Below are positions 1 through 6,485 of a DNA stretch of 8,680 nucleotides, in pieces. The stretch is from an uncultured Ruminococcus sp. (GTDB taxonomy: Bacteria > Bacillota > Clostridia > Oscillospirales > Ruminococcaceae). The notes beneath the pieces were generated by a model. It saw only the letters and a program-made list of their open reading frames with translations, ran no database searches and was not told the origin of the DNA. The DNA lies in assembly GCA_947174965.1 (NCBI GenBank), contig CAMWKY010000069.1, forward strand, positions 1 to 8,680. The letters are read 5' to 3'. The stretch's first letter is position 1; each line of letters starts with the position of its first letter. The position numbers and the translations under genes are program-made.

Positions 1-539
1 CGATTATAGAAATTAGATAAAAGGAATAGACATCCATAGATAAATCGCTTTCCTCCATGAAAATGTTTATAATACTGATTACCGTTTTGTTTACATCGAA
101 GCAGTTTCTTATCATAATACGTTTTTCTCTCCTGCTTCTTTCTCAACCCTATCTCATCTGGTATATGATCAAATGGAAAAATATCAATATAAATTTGACA
201 TGGGTATTCTTTATTTTGATGCACTTCCTCCACAGCTTTAGTATCATTTAAAAGAATCTTTGAAAAACCCATCATAAAGTTAGGATTCATATTCCAGTTG
301 AGTACTGAAAATTGCGGTGAAAGCTGCGTCTTACAGACTTCCAAAAACTGCTCATAATCCCGCCGTGGCATCACAATATCAAAGTCATCATCCCAGGGAA
401 TAAATCCACCATGCCGTACTGCACCAATCAGTGAACCGCCAATCAATGTGTATCGTAAATCGTTTTCTTCACAGATTCGCTTCACTTCTTTGGCAATGTA
501 CAAAACAACACGGCGCAACTGATTCATATCATAATCCAA
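1..539 (-). CDS. LicD-family phospho-substituent transferase, C-terminus cut by the window edge
   Basis: The reading frame is open from a TTG at 539-537 to the left edge, giving the first 179 residues of a protein whose family is usually about 260-300 long. Diagnostic LicD motifs are clear: IGGSLIGAVRHGGFIPWDDD at about residues 33-52 with the following FDI (nucleotidyltransferase-like fold, metal-binding acidic residues), MPRRDYEQF at 57-65, and YIDIFPFDHIPD at 117-128. LicD proteins transfer phosphocholine from CDP-choline to cell-surface glycans; relatives handle other nucleotide-linked phospho-groups, so the exact donor is inferred. The TTG is chosen because AAGGAGG lies 8 bases upstream; the in-frame ATG four codons later would be about 20 bases away. 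No choline uptake or activation genes (licA, licB, licC types) are visible. It is the last gene seen of the operon and is separated from the GT2 gene by 211 bases. Family assignment is firm, substrate is not. Confidence 0.93.
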   Translation of the reverse strand, partial: MDYDMNQLRRVVLYIAKEVKRICEENDLRYTLIGGSLIGAVRHGGFIPWDDDFDIVMPRRDYEQFLEVCKTQLSPQFSVLNWNMNPNFMMGFSKILLNDTKAVEEVHQNKEYPCQIYIDIFPFDHIPDEIGLRKKQERKTYYDKKLLRCKQNGNQYYKHFHGGKRFIYGCLFLLSNFYN

Positions 540-542
540 ATC

Positions 543-665
543 TTAAACCTCCTTAGCATCCAGACAAATCGGTTTGCTGTGCTCCATCAATACTGCATCT
601 ATTGCATTCTGTATGGTAGCGAGTGATGCTATAAATAAACTGCCGCAATGACTAACAATTGTCAT
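543..665 (-). CDS. Possible small protein or gene remnant, 40 residues, upstream of the LicD gene
   Basis: An ATG at 665-663 opens a 40-codon frame ending in TAA at 545-543, only 3 bases before the LicD TTG start. The product begins MTIVSHCGSLFIASLATI and ends PICLDAKEV; it has a short hydrophobic stretch around residues 9-18 but no clear transmembrane helix, signal peptide or recognised domain. Upstream there is only a weak purine tract (GAAAGAGTGAG). Its stop codon overlaps the strong ribosome binding site of the LicD gene, as in coupled genes. It could be a real small protein, the decayed C-terminal end of a lost gene (which would explain the unusual gap in an otherwise tight operon), or chance. 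I do not recognise the sequence. Confidence 0.28.
   Translation of the reverse strand: MTIVSHCGSLFIASLATIQNAIDAVLMEHSKPICLDAKEV
548..554 (-). promoter_or_regulatory. Ribosome binding site that sets the TTG start of the LicD gene
   Basis: The minus strand reads AAGGAGG here, followed by 8 bases and then TTG at 539-537. This near-perfect Shine-Dalgarno decides in favour of the TTG over the nearby ATG at 527-525. The site lies inside the last codons of the possible 40-residue ORF upstream, an arrangement typical of translational coupling if that ORF is translated. Confidence 0.8.
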
Positions 666-704
666 TAACTCACTCTTTCAGGCGTTTTATATAATTATTG
701 GGTA

Positions 705-720
705 AACACATTAACACATT
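705..720. repeat. Two tandem copies of an 8-base unit
   Basis: AACACATT occurs twice without interruption (705-712 and 713-720) in the gap between the GT2 stop and the small ORF. A short inverted repeat, CATTG (717-721) with CAATG (729-733) around a 7-base loop, overlaps its right side. The hairpin has a weak 5-base stem and no U-tract on either side, so it does not look like a terminator. The role, if any, is unknown. Confidence 0.5.
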
Positions 721-750
721 GCATTCAACAATGAGGTTTACATTTACTCA

Positions 751-1782
751 TTACGTATGTTTCTGATGATAACGTATCTTTGCAAGCATACGTAAGATAT
801 AATACTGCTTATGACGTATACACCATAGAATCAAACGTCGTTTTCTGTCCAAAGATGATAGGTCATGAGCCAGGCACTCCTGAATTAATGGATGCTCTAA
901 ATACTTCTGATAGCTCCTTATCTGCTCCTTATAGCTTTGCGGATTAACTGGACTAAAATAGCCAGTAATTGCAGATGAAACAACAATATAAGCGATGCGA
1001 TCATAGAACTTCCCCTGCAGTCTTTCTCTATTCTCTGATATACTGATTTGTTTTTTGATTTCTTCAAAGCATCGCAGCACATAATAATGATTCTTTTCAT
1101 TATGCTTTGCCGAGATGGAATTAGGGTTATAAACATAATGATAACCCACTTCCGATGTAAAGAGAGCTTTATCCACATGTTCAAACAGACGGATATTAAA
1201 CTCAATTCCTTCTGAACCTTGACGTAATTCTGCATTGTGGGTAATATTGTATTTCTTTAAAAAATCACGGCGAATCAGTTTAGCCCATGCAGTTGCAATG
1301 TTGCCGCTAAAATCCAAAATATCCGCCTGAAGAAGCTTACACGCTTCATGCTCAACTATCGTGCCATCCTCATAATGGTATCGAAATGGAATTATCTTTA
1401 CGCCCAATTCCTGAACGGTTCCAAAAATAACAATATCCACATTGGAACTGCTTCCCTTCTCATAACAGGATTTGCATATTTCAGCGCTAAAGTAATCATC
1501 GCTGTCCAGAAAAGTAATCCATTCACCTTTTGAAGCCTCATATCCAGTATTCCTTGCTGCAGCCAAACCTTCATTTTCTTTATGAATCACAGTAATCCTA
1601 TCGTCCTGTAAACCCATTTCATCACATATTTTAGAGGACGACTGATCATTTGAGCCGTCATCCACCAGTATTATCTCTATCTCATGAAGTGTCTGAGAGA
1701 TTGCAGATTGAATACATTTTCGCAATGTGTCTTCTGGAATATTATATACCGGAATGATAATGCTTACCTTTGGTGTCTCCAC
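751..1782 (-). CDS. GT2-family glycosyltransferase
   Basis: A 343-residue protein with a GT-A catalytic domain at its N-terminus: the typical opening strand VSIIIPVYN (residues 6-14), the nucleotide-binding DDGS (41-44), NEGLAAARN at 70-78, and the metal-binding DSDD at 93-96. It should transfer a sugar from a nucleotide donor to the lipid-linked repeat unit at the cytoplasmic face of the membrane. There is no membrane segment. The basic C-terminus (many Arg, Lys, His and Tyr) may help membrane contact. The start is GTG: an in-frame TAA two codons upstream excludes a longer protein, and the VSIIIP strand follows at once. The ribosome binding site is poor (GAG about 12 bases upstream, overlapping the preceding gene's stop), so translation may be coupled to the FrhB-like gene 11 bases upstream. 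Base composition is clearly AT-rich compared with rmlB. The donor sugar and linkage cannot be told from sequence. Confidence 0.95.
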   Translation of the reverse strand: METPKVSIIIPVYNIPEDTLRKCIQSAISQTLHEIEIILVDDGSNDQSSSKICDEMGLQDDRITVIHKENEGLAAARNTGYEASKGEWITFLDSDDYFSAEICKSCYEKGSSSNVDIVIFGTVQELGVKIIPFRYHYEDGTIVEHEACKLLQADILDFSGNIATAWAKLIRRDFLKKYNITHNAELRQGSEGIEFNIRLFEHVDKALFTSEVGYHYVYNPNSISAKHNEKNHYYVLRCFEEIKKQISISENRERLQGKFYDRIAYIVVSSAITGYFSPVNPQSYKEQIRSYQKYLEHPLIQECLAHDLSSLDRKRRLILWCIRHKQYYILRMLAKIRYHQKHT

Positions 1783-1793
1783 TTGTTATCAAC

Positions 1794-3005
1794 TCATTTC
1801 TTGAAAATAGTAATTGCTGCACGCTTGACGAATCGGTACAAATTGATTTTGGACAAGTTTTCACGCAAAAAGCGTTCAGTTTTCACTTTTATTGATACTG
1901 GAAAGAATTGTTTTAATGCCTCACCGGAATTGTTTTTTGCCAACATCGCAAAAAACTCTCTGCGATGCTCTCCGGGCGATGCACATTGTGTCATTGCAGG
2001 TTCAGAATTGATAGCAAATTCCAAATTTGCCTTTTTCACCTTCAAGTAGTCGGAAGCTATCTGATTAAGTATCTCTTTTCCTTTTTGAGTATGAACCATT
2101 ACATGAGAACTTCCAAGATTGTCATCCATTTTTTTATCATACTGATAAATATTATAGCAATCCCAAATGGTAAAATCACTTACTCGCTTTGTTTTCTTGA
2201 ATTTGCACTTGTAGCAGGAAGGTCGGGTTGAAGTATTAGACACAAAACTCCTCAGCATTTCATTGCTTTCCGGACCTGATGAATAACAGACATTTCCACT
2301 CATATCATAGAAAGTCATTCGTGTATATTCATAACCATAAGGATTCTTATCTCGGAATTTTACCTTGCCAACTTGCTGAAGAATAATCTTCTTCTCTTTT
2401 TCCAAGAGACGTAAATACTGCTTCCATACCAAAGGTGAAGAGATAGAATAGCACACCAAATCAACAAGAATCAAATTATCATAGCTTCGCTGTAAAAAAG
2501 CATTTAAGCCCTCAATTTGGCATGGTGTTCCGCTATAGCATACTAAACGTCCTTCGTTCAGTAATTTTTTCACCATACTGAATGCATTGCCGGGATTACT
2601 CTGAACATACTTACTTCCCCGTAGCATTTTTAGATCATCATAGGTTTCCACTGCACTGTGAACTACACAAAAATTATTATCAAAAGCCGCACCAAAGACA
2701 ACACCGCCCTTGTCAAGCACATATTTAGCAATCGCTGAAAAAGCACCTCCAGACGTACTGTCCTTTCGAATTTCTGTCTCACGGTTCTGACAGATATAAA
2801 CTTCCCTGGTTAATTCTGTCTGCACAGCGGGATGTTTTACCGGACAAACCTTTTCGCAAAGATGACAATCAACACATGTCTGTCTGTCCACACAGGGATA
2901 GTAAAACCCCTCTTTATCTTGTTTCATTTGAATTGCACGCTTCGGACAAATCTGTTCACAGGCAGAGCAACCACAACAATCCGTTTTATTATTTATTTCA
3001 ATCAT
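1794..3005 (-). CDS. FrhB-like (coenzyme F420 hydrogenase/dehydrogenase beta-subunit family) iron-sulfur protein of polysaccharide loci
   Basis: A 403-residue protein. Residues 10-20 and 44-54 each carry C-x2-C-x2-C-x3-C followed by Pro, a bacterial-type 2x[4Fe-4S] ferredoxin module. Next come an FrhB/FdhB N-terminal-type segment (STSGGAFSAIAKYVLDKGG, about 83-101), then the flavin/F420 beta-subunit C-terminal region with CYSGTPCQIEG (156-166), a DLVC motif (182-185), FRDKNPYGYE (217-226), and a second cysteine pair C264-x2-C267. In archaea the family passes electrons between Fe-S clusters, flavin and F420. Clostridia are not known to make F420, and members in polysaccharide loci have no settled function; a redox step on a sugar or nucleotide sugar is only inferred. 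It starts 4 bases after the pyruvyl transferase stop, with AAAGGA 7 bases before the ATG, so the two are probably made together. The usual CHGVPSP-type segment is CYSISSP here. Confidence 0.92.
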   Translation of the reverse strand: MIEINNKTDCCGCSACEQICPKRAIQMKQDKEGFYYPCVDRQTCVDCHLCEKVCPVKHPAVQTELTREVYICQNRETEIRKDSTSGGAFSAIAKYVLDKGGVVFGAAFDNNFCVVHSAVETYDDLKMLRGSKYVQSNPGNAFSMVKKLLNEGRLVCYSGTPCQIEGLNAFLQRSYDNLILVDLVCYSISSPLVWKQYLRLLEKEKKIILQQVGKVKFRDKNPYGYEYTRMTFYDMSGNVCYSSGPESNEMLRSFVSNTSTRPSCYKCKFKKTKRVSDFTIWDCYNIYQYDKKMDDNLGSSHVMVHTQKGKEILNQIASDYLKVKKANLEFAINSEPAMTQCASPGEHRREFFAMLAKNNSGEALKQFFPVSIKVKTERFLRENLSKINLYRFVKRAAITIFKK

Positions 3006-3009
3006 ATGT

Positions 3010-4194
3010 TTATCCTTTGTTCGTCAATGAATGTTCCAGATATTGTACAGATTCTTCACGGAAATCATTTAAAATTGAAAAAACCTTGTTATAGTCAATC
3101 TCCTTCAGCATCAAGTCTGAAACCTTGTCCTGCTGCTTCACCAGACGGTCCTCCAACTGAAATCTTTTCAGCAAAGAATATATGCGTGTATTTGTGGAAA
3201 GCGTCGCCGTCTCACTGAACCGTTTGAAAGTGAAAAATGTCCGCTTGTGGATAATTGAGAATACTGTTCCATGGAACGAATCCGTGCAGACATATTCTGC
3301 ATTCTTCACTAAATTAATGAAATCTGTCGGCGAAACATCAAAGGGTGTTGCATCAGCATACTCCTCATCCGACTTGATATACTGATCTAGGTGCAACAAT
3401 GCCACGATTTTACAGCCAGTACGCTTCTTGAGCCTGCGGACAAATGTACGCTGCCACGGATTATCACCCATAAAATAGCAGAAAATATATTTCTCTTTAA
3501 TTAAACGCTTTTCTTGCACATCCGAAGCCCATTCCTCAGCAGTCAAAAGCATTGTTGGATCGCAAACCAGCGGAACGTCCCTCCCAGTAAACTTCCGGAT
3601 GAGCTTTTTACCGCTGTCCTCACGGGCAGAGAGGTGATTAATACGGCTGAGGTAACGTTTTGCTTCCTTATGCTGACGCCTTGGAATCTCTGAAACACCA
3701 AAGCTGGTCGCATAGGCGATTTTGTTCACATTCTCCGGAACGAAGGAAAGCGTATAATAGTCTCCTGCTATATTGGAAGGCAGCCAAAGCTGGTCACTAC
3801 CAACCAGAACTGCACTATACGCGTGACAGCTCTCTGTTAATTTTTCCCAGCTTTCATAGACCACTGATTCTTTAAAATGCGATCTGCAAAAACGCTCAAA
3901 GGCAGCATCCCGCTTGTCAAGCTGATCTCCAAAAGAACGATCAAGCTTTCTGCGAAACTTCTTCTTAACAACCTCACCCTTTTCCTTAACAATAGAACTG
4001 TCCAAGATATTCCTTGCAAAATAACCCATTTTTCTTTTATTGATGCTTTTTTTTAGATGGTCAATATTAATCGCCTCGGGCTGATACCCCAGTTCCTTTA
4101 GCTTGCGGTAGGTAGCATATGCCTGCAACATTCCACCGTAATCATGATAATCATAGTTAATTGCCAGACCTACTCTCTTATTTGCTTCGCCCAT
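3010..4194 (-). CDS. Polysaccharide pyruvyl transferase family protein
   Basis: A 394-residue protein of the polysaccharide pyruvyl transferase family (CsaB/WcaK-type, GT-B-like fold). Visible family marks are RVGLAINYDYHDYGGMLQAY at residues 7-26 (a form of the usual N-Y-G-x-x-LQAYA opening), VGSDQLW at 131-137, YATSFGV at 161-167, the CDPT segment at 211-214, and CTDSFHGTVFS at 303-313, the most conserved block. Characterised members move pyruvate from phosphoenolpyruvate to a sugar as a ketal, adding negative charge. The acceptor sugar is unknown, and members paired with FrhB-like proteins have not been well characterised, so the reaction is a family-level inference. Its first 17 bases overlap the end of the GT4 gene in another frame; AAGGGG lies 10 bases before the ATG. 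The FrhB-like gene follows 4 bases later. Confidence 0.92.
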   Translation of the reverse strand: MGEANKRVGLAINYDYHDYGGMLQAYATYRKLKELGYQPEAINIDHLKKSINKRKMGYFARNILDSSIVKEKGEVVKKKFRRKLDRSFGDQLDKRDAAFERFCRSHFKESVVYESWEKLTESCHAYSAVLVGSDQLWLPSNIAGDYYTLSFVPENVNKIAYATSFGVSEIPRRQHKEAKRYLSRINHLSAREDSGKKLIRKFTGRDVPLVCDPTMLLTAEEWASDVQEKRLIKEKYIFCYFMGDNPWQRTFVRRLKKRTGCKIVALLHLDQYIKSDEEYADATPFDVSPTDFINLVKNAEYVCTDSFHGTVFSIIHKRTFFTFKRFSETATLSTNTRIYSLLKRFQLEDRLVKQQDKVSDLMLKEIDYNKVFSILNDFREESVQYLEHSLTNKG

Positions 4195-5317
4195 TCTTTC
4201 TTTTCCCCTTCACTTCGTTAAGCGCATCCATATAATACTTCTGTAATCGCAGAACTTCAGAAACAGAATCAAAGCCAGCCTTTGTAACATCTTCTGCCCG
4301 ACTTTTTCTGATAGGCATATTTTCCTTCATCGCCTTAATCAGCTCCTCAGCCCATTTTACAGGTGAATCGCTCAATTTAAGAAAATGACTTAACTCACAT
4401 GCGCTTGCCTCCGGAGTCACCTCTGTAGAGAAGAACATCGGAAGTCCGCAGCTCTGCGCTTCCAGCCCTACAACCGGCAGCCCTTCATAAAGACTCGGCA
4501 GCAGGAATGCATCCATAGCATTATAGAACTGTTGGATGTCCTCACGTCGACCCAGATACTTGATCTGATTTGAAATGCCCAGAGTTTTAATTTTCTTATG
4601 CATTGCTTCCTTTAGGTCACCGTCACCAATCAGCAAGAGAACTGCATCTTTTTCACGATTGAACACCTCTGCAACAATATCCAGCAGGAACAGCGGATTC
4701 TTCTGAGGGACAAATCGACCGATATGACCGATCACCATTTTTCCGTCAAGATCATACTCTTTTCTGGTACGTTCACGAACCTCGGGGTGATAGCTGTTGA
4801 ATTCCGTATTGACGACCGTTTTAAATACCGCTACTTTTCCAGCGTCGAATAGTTTATCTCCAAACTGCCAACGACCACAATCCTCACCACAAGCCATATA
4901 ATGTGTGGCAAACCATTTGGACATTGGCTTCAGCATTTTTTTCAATACGGTCTTAAACTCACCCTCATGCGCCATCGATAAGCTTTCAGAGATTCTAACC
5001 GGAACACCAGTCGTTCTAGCGACAAACATCGGAAATACATTCATCGTGCTGTTATATGCATGCATCACAGGATATTGATTTTCAATACAAAGCTTCCGAA
5101 TGTCAAGCATATTGCGAATAATACGCTGATATGGTGCAACTCGGTACACTCTGCCGCCGAGTGAACAGATTTCCTCATCCGGAATCGCCTGAGAATCGGA
5201 ATCACAGATAAAATCAAATTGCACCTTACTCCGGTCAATATGGCGATAATACTCCATGACAAGATTCTTCTTACCACCAGAGTCCATTTTTCCCATGATG
5301 ACTGCAACACGAATCAT
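4178..5317 (-). CDS. GT4-family (GT-B fold) glycosyltransferase
   Basis: A 379-residue retaining glycosyltransferase. The N-terminal acceptor domain opens with MIRVAVIMGKMDSGGKKN and YYRHIDRSKVQFDFI (residues 23-37), a signature of capsular GT4 enzymes. The C-terminal donor domain has GHIGRFVPQKNP at 197-208 (R201 and K206 as likely phosphate contacts), LLLIGDGDL at 227-235, and the E-x7-E motif with E278 and E286 in LYEGLPVVGLEAQSCGLP. It should add one sugar of the repeat unit from a nucleotide-sugar donor in the cytoplasm; the donor could be the dTDP-sugar made by the three preceding genes, but this is not shown by the sequence. AAAGG lies about 8 bases before the ATG, and the gene begins 17 bases after the wecE stop. 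Its last 17 bases overlap the next gene. Length is normal and no motif is missing. Confidence 0.95.
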   Translation of the reverse strand: MIRVAVIMGKMDSGGKKNLVMEYYRHIDRSKVQFDFICDSDSQAIPDEEICSLGGRVYRVAPYQRIIRNMLDIRKLCIENQYPVMHAYNSTMNVFPMFVARTTGVPVRISESLSMAHEGEFKTVLKKMLKPMSKWFATHYMACGEDCGRWQFGDKLFDAGKVAVFKTVVNTEFNSYHPEVRERTRKEYDLDGKMVIGHIGRFVPQKNPLFLLDIVAEVFNREKDAVLLLIGDGDLKEAMHKKIKTLGISNQIKYLGRREDIQQFYNAMDAFLLPSLYEGLPVVGLEAQSCGLPMFFSTEVTPEASACELSHFLKLSDSPVKWAEELIKAMKENMPIRKSRAEDVTKAGFDSVSEVLRLQKYYMDALNEVKGKRKNGRSK

Positions 5318-5334
5318 TTTGTTTTCCTTTCTGC

Positions 5335-6468
5335 TTAGATAGAAGCGTAGAATTCTTTTACTTTAGCGACAACCTTATCAAGATCAGCAGCATCCATGTT
5401 GTAGTATAGTGGCAAACGCACAAGTCGGTCGCTTTCTGATGTTGTATGCTCATCCACACCGCTGAAGCGACCAAACTTCTGTCCTGCTGGCGCACTGTGC
5501 AGAGGAACATAGTGGAAGGTACACAAAATGTCATTTTTCTTCATAAAGCTGATAAAATCTGAGCGTTCTTTCAAAGAACCGCACTTTATGTAGAACATAT
5601 GCGCATTATGTTCACAATCAGACGGAATAACAGGCAACTGGATCTTGCCTGCATCCTGAAGCGGCATGAACTCCTGATAATAGCGATTCCATACAGAGAG
5701 ACGATTTGCATTGATGTCGTCGGCGTGTTCCAGTTGCGCCCAGAGGTATGCAGCATTTAAATCACTTGGGAGGTAGCTGTCACCAAAATCCACCCATGTG
5801 TACTTATCGACCTGTCCTCGGAAGAATTTCGCACGGTTTGTTCCCTTCTCACGCAGGATCTCTGCCTTTTCATTGTAGGCAGAGTCATTGATTACAACAG
5901 CGCCGCCCTCACCCATGGAGTAATTCTTGGTCTCATGGAAAGAATAGCATCCAAAATCACCAATGGTACCCAATGCCTTGCCCTTATATGTACTCATCAC
6001 GCCCTGAGCAGCATCCTCTACCACCAGTAGATTGTGCTTGCGTGCAATCTCCATAATAGTATCCATCTCACATGCTACACCGGCATAGTGGACAGCAATA
6101 ATGACACGTGTCTTGTCGGTGATTACAGCCTCGATTTTCTGTTCATCAATATTCATAGTATCCGGACGAATGTCCACAAATACCAGACTAGCCCCACAAA
6201 GCACTGGGGCATTAGCAGTACTGGAAAAAGTATAACTTGGCAAAATGACCTCATCCCCTGGCTTCAAGTCGCAGAGCATAAGAGCCATGTCCAGCGCCGT
6301 TGAGCCACTAGTGGTCAGCATGACCTTCTGTGCCTGAAAGCGTTCTTCAAACCACTGGTTGCATTTTTTTGTGAAAGGACCGTCACCACAAATTTTGTGA
6401 TTGTCGATAGCCTCTTTCATATACTCTGTTTCTTGACCAACAAATGGGGGGACATTAAATTGAATCAT
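5335..6468 (-). CDS. wecE: dTDP-4-amino-4,6-dideoxygalactose transaminase (WecE/RffA type)
   Basis: A 377-residue PLP-dependent sugar aminotransferase of the DegT/DnrJ/EryC1 family. It matches enterobacterial WecE closely over its whole length from memory: GDGPFTKKC near residue 28, GDEVILPSYTF at 71-81, VFVDIRPDTMNIDE at 96-109, VHYAGVACEMDTIM at 126-139, VVEDAAQGVMSTYKGKALGT at 149-168, and SFHETKNYSMGEGGA at 176-190. K181 in SFHETKN is the expected PLP Schiff-base lysine. WecE uses glutamate to aminate dTDP-4-keto-6-deoxy-D-glucose at C4, giving dTDP-Fuc4N. Its substrate is the product of RmlA and RmlB, encoded directly upstream, and no rmlC or rmlD is present, which supports this assignment over a rhamnose route. 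No WecD-like acetyltransferase follows, so the amine may stay free. GGAGG lies 8 bases before the ATG; the gap from rmlB is 17 bases. Confidence 0.94.
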   Translation of the reverse strand: MIQFNVPPFVGQETEYMKEAIDNHKICGDGPFTKKCNQWFEERFQAQKVMLTTSGSTALDMALMLCDLKPGDEVILPSYTFSSTANAPVLCGASLVFVDIRPDTMNIDEQKIEAVITDKTRVIIAVHYAGVACEMDTIMEIARKHNLLVVEDAAQGVMSTYKGKALGTIGDFGCYSFHETKNYSMGEGGAVVINDSAYNEKAEILREKGTNRAKFFRGQVDKYTWVDFGDSYLPSDLNAAYLWAQLEHADDINANRLSVWNRYYQEFMPLQDAGKIQLPVIPSDCEHNAHMFYIKCGSLKERSDFISFMKKNDILCTFHYVPLHSAPAGQKFGRFSGVDEHTTSESDRLVRLPLYYNMDAADLDKVVAKVKEFYASI

Positions 6469-6485
6469 TGCATACGCCTCCGGTT

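Noticed and set aside
57..251. 64-codon plus-strand ORF rich in hydrophobic residues at the left edge
   Set aside because: It is antisense to the LicD-family gene, which has all family motifs; the apparent hydrophobicity comes from the T-rich complement of A-rich Lys, Asn and Glu codons.
717..733. Hairpin after the GT2 gene as a transcription terminator
   Set aside because: The stem is only 5 bases with two G-C pairs and no U-tract follows in the direction of transcription.
1684..2231. Plus-strand ORFs of 121 and 88 codons
   Set aside because: They lie antisense to the GT2 and FrhB-like genes, whose minus-strand motifs are unambiguous; their translations are low in protein-like order.
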